A stretch of 18,933 nt of DNA from a bacterium (GTDB lineage Bacteria; Bacillota; Clostridia; Oscillospirales; Acutalibacteraceae), in assembly GCA_020627425.1 (NCBI GenBank), contig JAHKXX010000290.1:1-18933 (forward strand), written 5' to 3'. Every line of letters begins with the position of its first letter. Within the stretch, counting starts at the first letter, position 1. The notes beneath the pieces were generated by a model. It saw nothing but the letters and a program-made list of their open reading frames with translations. It made no database searches and had not been told where the DNA came from. Positions 1 to 7,007 of this stretch are shown one piece after another. Both the position numbers and the translations under genes were made by a program.

Positions 1-642
1 ATACCGATATTTAATACGTCTGACTTATCTTCTATAATAAAACTAGGAATTAAAGAAGATCATCTTTCTTTAGATGATGATCATTTTGAATATTCTTTGA
101 AGGATGGTTCCGGTAATTCAATTGAATGTATCGCAAATTTAAACAATGGAAAAAAAGTAACATTCTCTCCGAAGGAAGGAACAGAACTTCTTGACGGTTT
201 ATATACATTTAAAGTTAAAAATCTGACCGACCTTGCCGGAAACAAGATGGAAAATGCATTAATATATAAATTCTGCAAGGATACAACTGCGCCTTCTGTA
301 AGTTTCAATGTTAAGAATAACCAGCCTACAATAAAAGAAGATAATAAAGATATACCGATATTTAATACGTCTGACTTATCCTCTATGATTAATTTAAAAA
401 TTACCGAGGATAATCTTTCCTTAGATGATGACCATTTTGAATATTATTTGAAGGATGGTTCCGGTAATTCAATTGAATGTATCGCAAATTTAAACAAGGG
501 AACAAAAGTTGTAACATTTTCTATGAAAGACGGAACGGATTTTCCTGATGGTAAGTATGAATTTAAAATAACAAAGTTGACTGATATTGTTGATCAGCCT
601 TTTAGCGGTGATAACTCATTTATTTTCTACAAGGATACGGCT
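1..642 (+). repeat. Tandem Ig-module duplication, period 351-354 nt
   Basis: The sequence at base 1 (ataccgatatttaatacgtc) recurs at 352, and the segment beginning aaggatggttccggtaattc at 100 recurs at 451, giving an offset of 351 nt (117 codons). The offset becomes 354 near the end of the module. The first 150 bases of the two copies are almost identical and later parts drift. Copy 1 continues beyond the window start, so more copies may lie upstream. Confidence 0.9.
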
Positions 643-3600
643 ATACCCGTTTTAGAGTGTGCTAACAAGGAAGGCGTCAAATTTATAGACAATATAGACA
701 AAAATATATATGACAATAAAGATAATAATAAAGAACTGCCTTTCTTGGTTAAAATAACAGAAGATCATAATCTTAAAGCCGTAAAATTTACACTGGAAAA
801 AGAGGACCGTACAAAAATATCACTAACGACAGAGAAACAACAAGACAATAATATATATACATATAAATTAAAAACAAAAAAATCTCCCTTGGAAAGCGAT
901 TACTATAGATTGAATGTCGTTGCTATCGATGCAGCAGGTAATGAAACAAAAGTTAATTATTCTTTTGGTATTGACAGCGAAGAAGCAAAAATAAAAACAG
1001 AATATAAATATGATCCTATAGACAAAATTATTGAGGCAGCAACATTTGGTTTATATGTTGCCGAACCGATAACACTACACATAGAAGTAACTGACGACTT
1101 CGCAGGCATAAACGAAGAAAAAATCGTTGTTAAAAACGGAAAGAAGAAAATGGATGTTAAATTCAATAGCGATGAGTCGAAACTCTCATATACCTGCGAC
1201 TTTGATCTTAACAAAGATGAAAGCTATAATATAACTGTTTCTGCAAAGGACAGAATGGAAAGAAGCAAAGAAACTACAGCTTCTCCAAATAAAAAGCCGG
1301 AAATGGTTAGTACCACAAAAGAAAACAAGCCCGACGTTGAAATCAGCGCGAATATCGGCGAAAATAGTAAGAATATAATAGAAGAGAATAATGTTACTTG
1401 GCTTGGTACAAAAAACGCTTCCTTTACACTTAGTGCAAAATCGAAAACCAATGATGATGACTATGATTCGGGTCTTAATGAAGTAGTGGTAAACGTTAAG
1501 AACTCAGCCGGCGATACACTATCCTTTACAGACAATGGCGAAAAAATAATAACAAAAACATCGGATGAACTTGAAGAGAGTTATAAAAAGCTGTATAAAA
1601 AGCTGTTTGTTCTAAAAAGAACAAACAGTGGGGGAGTATTGTTCAAAGATAAAAAAATCTCTGAGGTAGAATACACTTTGGATTACAGAGTAGAAAAACT
1701 TACAAAAGAAGAAAAACAGAGTATCACAGGTAATTATGTTATAGAACTGATTGCTAAGAATAATGTACAGTATGATAACGATAATCTTATCAACAACACA
1801 GTTGCAAGGAACATTTTTATAGATCTTAATCCTGCTGAGGTTAACTTCTCTTATGTTGATGATAAAGGAAATGAAATTGACTACAAGGAGTTTACCGTCA
1901 AAAAGAATAGCCAAAAAATTTATGGTAAAGATTGTTATTTGTTAATAGAAGTCAAGAATGAGTATTTCAATGAGGACTTTATAAAAGATATTAAAAATGC
2001 AATTAAGGTTTATAATACGTCTGAAGGTAAAGTTGAAGATCATAAACCAATAGATATAACATGGAGCAAAAAGATAACCGATAATATTCTTTCTGCTAAG
2101 GTGAAATTGACCAATGTTAATAATGATAAAGACGGTCTTGACAACGGATACTATGTTGTAAAATCGGATACTCTTACTGATCCCCTTGGTAATGAAACAA
2201 AAAGTAAGACTGACTCCATGATCATCGACAAAGTAGCGCCAACTATCGCAGTACAATATTATACTGATAAAAATAATAATAAACAATATGATAAAGGCGA
2301 AGAGTATATAATTGAAAAGCAATATTATATAAATCCGGAAAATCTCCGAGCAAAAATTACCGTTAAGGACAGATATATATCAAATATGGTTGATGCAGTC
2401 GGCATAGAATTTAATGATAATAAATACAAGTTCCAAAAATTTGCTCGTGAACATCTTAAACAAGGGGAGAGTGAACAAAAACCGCAATCAGTAGATGAAA
2501 ATGGATATAAGGTGATGACTTTTGATCTTGGCTTTCCTGATGGCAACTATAAAGTACACATTGGTAAAGCAAAAGACAACAAATTTAAAGATTTTGTCGG
2601 CAACGCCTATTTACCAACAACACATTCTTTCTGTCTTGACACAACAGTACCTGTTATTTCCTATAAGTTTGAAAGTAAAGATAACGATCCTGAAAACCTT
2701 GATGGTGTTGATTACTATAACAAAAGAAGAGACCTCACTATTAAGATCACCGAGAAGAATTTTGACAACATAGAGGATGTCAAAAAGTATCTAGAAGGAG
2801 ATGAAGGGAAAGGATTTACCGTAACTGTTTATAGTGATAATCATAAATACGAGTTTGGCATTGATGACATTGTAAAAGAAGCTAAAAGGCAAAAGAATAA
2901 TGGAGAGTCATTTGATGAAATCAATTCGACTTATACGCTAAAGATAACGTTTTTCGATGCAGCCAACGACAGCCCGATTTTTGGCTTCGCTAATGCAAAA
3001 GAAAAAGTTTACGGAAAAGACGACGGAAAATATACCGTAAAAGTAAATCCTTTCACAGACAAAGCAGGTAATAAGGCAATAATTAATAAAGATACTGGTT
3101 TTGATGGCATTAACGAGACATTTATGGTAGACACAACAGCACCTGTCATTTCCTATAAGTTTGAAAGTAAAGATAACGATCCTAAAAATCTCGAAGGTGT
3201 TAATTACTACAACAAAAGAAGAGACCTCACCATCGAGATCACAGAGAAGAATTTTGACAACGTAGAGGATGTCAGAAGATATTTAGGAGGAGATGATGGG
3301 AAAAAATTTAACGTAACTGTTTATAGTGATGATGCTGAAATCAAGACGTTTGGAATAAATGACCTTGTAGATAAAGCTAAAATGCCGAATAACAACGAAT
3401 CATTTGATAAAACCAATTCTACTTATAAGCTGACGATAACATTTTTCGACGCAGCAGACGACAAACCGATTTTTGGCTTAGCTAATGCAAAAGAGAAAGT
3501 TTACGGAAAAGACGACGGAAAATATACCGTAAAAGTAAATCCTTTCACAGACAAAGCAGATAATGAGGCAATAGTCAATAAAGATACTGTTTTTAAAGGC

Positions 3601-6438
3601 ATTAACGAGACATTTGCTGTAGATACCACCGACCCTGTTGTAGATATCGATTATACGATAACTTCTACAGGTTATACTGACGGAAAGGGCTTTGTTTACT
3701 ATAGTCAAGACGATATGAAGATTACTGTTATGGTAACCGATCAGAACTTCGATCCTAATAACAATAATGTATTCTATCAGATGCTTGACATCAACGGAAA
3801 AGTTATAAAAGATGTGAACGAAAACCTTATCAGGGTAGAAAAAAACAGTGAAAATACTTGGAAGGTAGTTTATACGATTCCCGGTAACGGACGTTATAAA
3901 TACTTCAAATTCGTTACGACAGACAAGGCAGGCAGAACTAACTATAAGTACAAAGAGAATTTTGTCCTTGATAACACAAAACCGAAAGATCTTAAAATTA
4001 AAACCTCCGACAATCCTATAACAAAGATTATAAATGCTATTACCTTTAATTTCTTTGGAAAGCAGATAGGAATAGACCTGTCAGCCGCTGATGATGTTGC
4101 AGGTATCAGATCACTGACCTATAAACTCTATGATAAGAATGCAAAAGAAATTGGCAGATATACTAAAAACTTTGACGTTTCAAAGGAAGCTGATACAGGC
4201 TTTAGAATTTCTCCGCAGTTCAACGGTACAGTAGAACTTGTCGCAGAGGACTATGCGGGCAACACGACAACAACCAGATACGGCAACACCATAGTAGTTG
4301 ATAACAAAAACCCCAACCTTGACACTATTGCACCCGAGCTTGTTATTACTCCGTCAGTTTCAAGGACTCCCGCAAACGGTATGTTTAACGGAGATGTTAC
4401 GGTTACAGTAGACGTTACTGATCCTGTTATCAGCGGGGTTTCTTCCGGTATAGATAAGATAGAGTATACTATCACAAACAAAACAACCGGCAAGAGTGTC
4501 TCAAATACTATAGAGAATAAAAACAAGCTGTCAACTAAGTTTACCGCAAAGTTCAAAATAGACAGCAAGGACTTTAACAGTAACGATGTAGAAGTATATG
4601 TAAAGGCATATGATAACTCGAAAAACTCATCCTCAGGTACAAAGAAAGTAATGATAGACGTTACAAAGCCGAAGATAAGCGTAAGCTATTCTACATCAAA
4701 TGCAAACAAGGTCGGAACCACAGAGTTCTACAACGTCACCCGTATAATGACAATAACCGTTACCGAGAGAAACTTTGATCCCAGTGGCTTTAAGATAGAT
4801 ATAAAGAACACTGACGGTTATATTCCCGCAATTTCCAACTGGACTCACGTTCAGGGTACTACCCTTGACAATACAAAATATACCGCTACGGTAAGCTTTG
4901 ACAAAGACGGCGATTATACGACCGGTATGACCATTGTTGACAAGGCGGGCAACGAAGGAACGGCTGTCAATGACATCAAATTTACTATAGACAAAACAAA
5001 ACCGCAGATCTCTGTTTACTATGATAACAACAATGCAAAAAATCAGAACTACTACAATAAAGAACGTCTGGCAACCATAACAGTAAATGAGCATAACTTT
5101 GACGAGTCTGTATTGAATCTGTCTGTTACTGCTCTGAAGCCAAACGGTGCACAGGCTGACAGTATACCTGTGCTTGGAAGCTGGAGCAATTCCGGAGACA
5201 AACACACTGCACAGATCAGGCTTTCTGATAACGGCGAATACCGAATAGTTGTAGGAATAAAGGATCTTGCACTTAACAGTGCCGATAATTATGACTCCGG
5301 TGTATTCTACATTGACAAAACAGCTCCTGTAATTGATATAAGCGGAGTAGAAGAAAACAAAGCTTATGGAGATAACGTACAATTTACAATAAAATCGGAT
5401 GACGATTACTTTGATGGCATCAAGCAATTCTCAGTAACAAAAACCGATGAAAACGGAAAGCCCGAAGATTGCTCTGAGGCTCTTGAAATCGAAAGAACCG
5501 ATGGCGGAAAACTGATCAGTTGTCCGTATATCGAAAAAGAGGAGGAGATGGACGGCGTTTATGAATTAAAGATAACAGTAGAGGACAAGGCAGGCAACAC
5601 CACAACGGGAAGCAGAATGTTCTCCGTCAACAGATTCGGCTCTACATACAGACTATCACCTGAGACAGAAAAAATCGTTAAAACCCATTATATAAACGAG
5701 CCTAAGGATATAGTTATTTACGAGATAAATGTAGACCCGATAGAGATCTCAGAAATAAGGTTGACAAGAGATAACAACAATAAAACTCTCGATGATAACC
5801 AGTTCTCCAGAAAGATAATAAAGGAGGGCAAGGGTCAATGGAATGAGGTGGAGTATACAATAAAATCCGAGGTGTTTGCAGAAGAGGGATACTATGCCAT
5901 AACACTTGTTTCCAATGATACACTGCTCAAAACAGAAAATAAAAATACGGATACATCTGCTTCGAATAAAAAGGAGAAGCAGCAGATATCATTTGTGCTT
6001 GACAAGAGCGCACCGTTTATCTCACTGTCAGGTATAGAAGGAAACGTTCGTTATGAGGAGAGTAGCCGAACTGTTTATATTACCTGTGAGGATGTAAGCA
6101 TTGATAAGGATAATCTTAACTATGAGCTTGTCGTAGGAGGAAAAACAGTAGATAGTGATAAAATAAACGTATCGACAACAGGTTCCGGATTCGAGCTTAG
6201 TTATATGATAGATTCCAAGGATTATCCCGATCTTACAGATCTGTCGATTACGGTGTTTGACCTTGCAGGAAATAAGTCTACGATGTCTGTAGAGCAGTTT
6301 AAGCTGTCAGCAACCTGGATAGAACGATTCTTCTCAAATATCCCTTTAGTCATAGCTGTGTTTGGAGGACTTGCTCTTATTATTGCAGTCATAACAGCAA
6401 TTATTGTTTCGGTAAAAAAGAAGAAACAGGCAAAGTAA
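1..6438 (+). CDS. Giant Ig-like repeat surface protein, 5' partial
   Basis: The frame is open from base 1, so the gene begins upstream; 2145 residues are visible. It is a chain of beta-rich modules of roughly 90-165 residues, most introduced by a motif like DTTAPVI or DKTKPQISVYY and ending near D-x-A-G-N, typical of bacterial Ig-like (Big) and FN3-like surface repeats. Several modules share Y-N-x-x-R-x-x-T-I-x-[IV]-T-E-x-N-F-D (near codons 905, 1070, 1580 and 1680). The C-terminus has one hydrophobic helix (about codons 2112-2136) followed by a lysine-rich tail, and no LPXTG sorting signal, so the protein is probably a membrane-anchored extracellular stalk with its Sec signal outside the window. 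Its role is unknown; adhesion or a wall-spanning scaffold for the neighbouring secretion locus are possibilities. Terminal stop TAA is at 6436-6438. Confidence 0.85.
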   Translation: MPIFNTSDLSSIIKLGIKEDHLSLDDDHFEYSLKDGSGNSIECIANLNNGKKVTFSPKEGTELLDGLYTFKVKNLTDLAGNKMENALIYKFCKDTTAPSVSFNVKNNQPTIKEDNKDIPIFNTSDLSSMINLKITEDNLSLDDDHFEYYLKDGSGNSIECIANLNKGTKVVTFSMKDGTDFPDGKYEFKITKLTDIVDQPFSGDNSFIFYKDTAIPVLECANKEGVKFIDNIDKNIYDNKDNNKELPFLVKITEDHNLKAVKFTLEKEDRTKISLTTEKQQDNNIYTYKLKTKKSPLESDYYRLNVVAIDAAGNETKVNYSFGIDSEEAKIKTEYKYDPIDKIIEAATFGLYVAEPITLHIEVTDDFAGINEEKIVVKNGKKKMDVKFNSDESKLSYTCDFDLNKDESYNITVSAKDRMERSKETTASPNKKPEMVSTTKENKPDVEISANIGENSKNIIEENNVTWLGTKNASFTLSAKSKTNDDDYDSGLNEVVVNVKNSAGDTLSFTDNGEKIITKTSDELEESYKKLYKKLFVLKRTNSGGVLFKDKKISEVEYTLDYRVEKLTKEEKQSITGNYVIELIAKNNVQYDNDNLINNTVARNIFIDLNPAEVNFSYVDDKGNEIDYKEFTVKKNSQKIYGKDCYLLIEVKNEYFNEDFIKDIKNAIKVYNTSEGKVEDHKPIDITWSKKITDNILSAKVKLTNVNNDKDGLDNGYYVVKSDTLTDPLGNETKSKTDSMIIDKVAPTIAVQYYTDKNNNKQYDKGEEYIIEKQYYINPENLRAKITVKDRYISNMVDAVGIEFNDNKYKFQKFAREHLKQGESEQKPQSVDENGYKVMTFDLGFPDGNYKVHIGKAKDNKFKDFVGNAYLPTTHSFCLDTTVPVISYKFESKDNDPENLDGVDYYNKRRDLTIKITEKNFDNIEDVKKYLEGDEGKGFTVTVYSDNHKYEFGIDDIVKEAKRQKNNGESFDEINSTYTLKITFFDAANDSPIFGFANAKEKVYGKDDGKYTVKVNPFTDKAGNKAIINKDTGFDGINETFMVDTTAPVISYKFESKDNDPKNLEGVNYYNKRRDLTIEITEKNFDNVEDVRRYLGGDDGKKFNVTVYSDDAEIKTFGINDLVDKAKMPNNNESFDKTNSTYKLTITFFDAADDKPIFGLANAKEKVYGKDDGKYTVKVNPFTDKADNEAIVNKDTVFKGINETFAVDTTDPVVDIDYTITSTGYTDGKGFVYYSQDDMKITVMVTDQNFDPNNNNVFYQMLDINGKVIKDVNENLIRVEKNSENTWKVVYTIPGNGRYKYFKFVTTDKAGRTNYKYKENFVLDNTKPKDLKIKTSDNPITKIINAITFNFFGKQIGIDLSAADDVAGIRSLTYKLYDKNAKEIGRYTKNFDVSKEADTGFRISPQFNGTVELVAEDYAGNTTTTRYGNTIVVDNKNPNLDTIAPELVITPSVSRTPANGMFNGDVTVTVDVTDPVISGVSSGIDKIEYTITNKTTGKSVSNTIENKNKLSTKFTAKFKIDSKDFNSNDVEVYVKAYDNSKNSSSGTKKVMIDVTKPKISVSYSTSNANKVGTTEFYNVTRIMTITVTERNFDPSGFKIDIKNTDGYIPAISNWTHVQGTTLDNTKYTATVSFDKDGDYTTGMTIVDKAGNEGTAVNDIKFTIDKTKPQISVYYDNNNAKNQNYYNKERLATITVNEHNFDESVLNLSVTALKPNGAQADSIPVLGSWSNSGDKHTAQIRLSDNGEYRIVVGIKDLALNSADNYDSGVFYIDKTAPVIDISGVEENKAYGDNVQFTIKSDDDYFDGIKQFSVTKTDENGKPEDCSEALEIERTDGGKLISCPYIEKEEEMDGVYELKITVEDKAGNTTTGSRMFSVNRFGSTYRLSPETEKIVKTHYINEPKDIVIYEINVDPIEISEIRLTRDNNNKTLDDNQFSRKIIKEGKGQWNEVEYTIKSEVFAEEGYYAITLVSNDTLLKTENKNTDTSASNKKEKQQISFVLDKSAPFISLSGIEGNVRYEESSRTVYITCEDVSIDKDNLNYELVVGGKTVDSDKINVSTTGSGFELSYMIDSKDYPDLTDLSITVFDLAGNKSTMSVEQFKLSATWIERFFSNIPLVIAVFGGLALIIAVITAIIVSVKKKKQAK
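2638..3621 (+). repeat. Near-identical pair of 492-nt Ig modules
   Basis: Two in-frame 164-codon units lie head to tail, 2638-3129 and 3130-3621. Both start with a D-T-T-x-P-V-I-S-Y-K-F-E-S-K-D-N-D-P block and share long identical nucleotide runs, for example around ggaaaagacgacggaaaata at the module end. The high DNA identity, including synonymous positions, points to recent duplication or gene conversion inside the large surface-protein gene. Confidence 0.9.
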
Positions 6439-6445
6439 GCGCAGA
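6431..6445 (+). repeat. 15-nt direct repeat, copy 1 (overlaps stop codon)
   Basis: CAAAGTAAGCGCAGA occurs exactly here and again at 6737-6751, 306 nt downstream. This copy contains the TAA stop of the Ig-like gene. The repeats bracket the GC-rich structured element, as expected for an insertion with target duplication or a local duplication of the gene end. Confidence 0.85.
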
Positions 6446-6459
6446 TATTATAACCACAA

Positions 6460-6640
6460 AGTATGGCCCTGGGTCTCGCATGCCGGCTCGGTCGGTGCTT
6501 CTCCCTACGGGAGAGGTGTCCACCGAACCCTCGCAACCTCTTGGGCGAGGAGCCATATAGCCGTTCATTGGGAGTTGAATCTCCCGATGAACGTCAGCAA
6601 GCCTACGACTTGCCTTTGCTTGCACTAAACAAAGCTTTTA
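6460..6640 (+). ncRNA. Candidate GC-rich structured RNA, family not recognised
   Basis: By my count 84 of the 140 bases in 6461-6600 are G or C (60%), far above the flanking genes. It can fold as follows: closing helix 6462-6467/6552-6557 (tatggc/gccata); arm 6490-6497/6521-6529 with one bulge, capped by an 8-bp stem 6498-6505/6509-6516; arm 6530-6534/6545-6549; a 13-bp hairpin 6562-6574/6581-6593 (one G-U) with loop TTGAAT; small stems 6597-6601/6609-6613 and 6614-6618/6630-6634, followed by cttttaaaa. Frames across it look non-coding. It does not match any riboswitch, tRNA, 6S, SRP or RNase P pattern I know. An orphan TnpB-type omega RNA or other transposon-end RNA is possible because of the serial hairpins. 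The strand is assumed; the helices would also form in the complement. Confidence 0.45.
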
Positions 6641-6656
6641 AAATTAGTAGTAGTAT

Positions 6657-6704
6657 TGCCCTGCTGTAATTATGCGGTGGGTTTCCGTGTAAATCAGCAG
6701 GGCA
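6657..6704 (+). other. Hairpin with 9-10 bp perfect stem
   Basis: GCCCTGCTG at 6658-6666 pairs perfectly with CAGCAGGGC at 6695-6703, with an extra T-A pair outside. The 28-nt loop can form a small CGG/CCG helix. No T-tract follows, so it does not look like an intrinsic terminator; it could be a part of the neighbouring structured element or a transposon-end remnant. Confidence 0.5.
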
Positions 6705-6736
6705 TAATGCTATTTGCAATTGTAATTATAATCAAT

Positions 6737-6751
6737 CAAAGTAAGCGCAGA
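6737..6751 (+). repeat. 15-nt direct repeat, copy 2
   Basis: This is the exact second copy of CAAAGTAAGCGCAGA. It is followed by a different sequence (caccgaggcg) from copy 1 (tattataacc), so the homology stops sharply at the repeat edge. Confidence 0.85.
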
Positions 6752-6890
6752 CACCGAGGCGTTAAAGCTCCTGCGGTGAGGGTGACTCGTTACAGCCGAT
6801 GTCAAGCGCGCTTGCATAGAGATTTGATCCGAGTTAAAAAAACGTGGGATCCCCTGTTAATGTAAGCAGGGGAGTTTTCCACGATCAAAT
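6751..6890 (+). ncRNA. Second candidate structured RNA or terminator region
   Basis: Visible pairings: CACCG 6752-6756 with CGGTG 6774-6778, with an inner AGG/CCT; ATG-CAAG 6799-6806 with CTTG-CAT 6811-6817 around a CGCG loop; and a three-level hairpin made of ATTTGATC/GATCAAAT (6822-6829/6883-6890), GTGG/CCAC (6844-6847/6879-6882) and CCCCTG/CAGGGG (6851-6856/6867-6872). The last hairpin is followed by only a short agtttt, so it would be a weak intrinsic terminator for the upstream gene. The family is not recognised. A short open frame here (6656-6865) has no good ribosome-binding site and is not called. Confidence 0.4.
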
Positions 6891-6906
6891 AATAAAAAAC
6901 CATTTA

Positions 6907-6959
6907 GCTATAAACAAAAGCTTTTCTCTACACCATCCACTGTAATTTTTGTTTATAGC
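6907..6959 (+). promoter_or_regulatory. 13-bp perfect inverted repeat before the T7SS operon
   Basis: GCTATAAACAAAA at 6907-6919 is the exact reverse complement of 6947-6959, separated by 27 nt. It ends 48 nt before the kinase start codon. The right arm carries a TTTTT run, so on the plus strand it could act as an upstream terminator or attenuator; it could also be a dimeric regulator site. I see no convincing sigma-70 promoter in the same stretch. Confidence 0.55.
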
Positions 6960-7007
6960 CAAGTGATATTTAAACTATTCCCAGTGGTATTTTACGGTGG
7001 TGTTTTT

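Noticed and set aside
4696..5427. 243-codon minus-strand ORF inside the Ig gene
   Set aside because: It is a shadow of the plus-strand coding frame; low-complexity Val/Ile/Tyr-rich product and no start signal.
6463..6669. 68-codon ORF, and overlapping minus-strand ORFs, over the GC-rich element
   Set aside because: Frames are open on both strands because GC-rich DNA has few stops; Arg/Pro-rich products without start signals are not supported.
6658..6703. tRNA-like hairpin
   Set aside because: The 9-bp stem looks like an acceptor, but no T arm (GGTTCGAATC-like), anticodon arm or CCA region can be placed.
6656..6865. 69-codon plus-strand ORF in the intergenic region
   Set aside because: There is no ribosome-binding site, it runs through several strong hairpins and one direct repeat, and the composition is unlike the neighbours; structure explains the region better.
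6844..6882. Strong intrinsic terminator of the Ig gene
   Set aside because: The hairpin is good, but the T-run is only four bases and lies inside an outer helix, so a clear terminator call is not justified.
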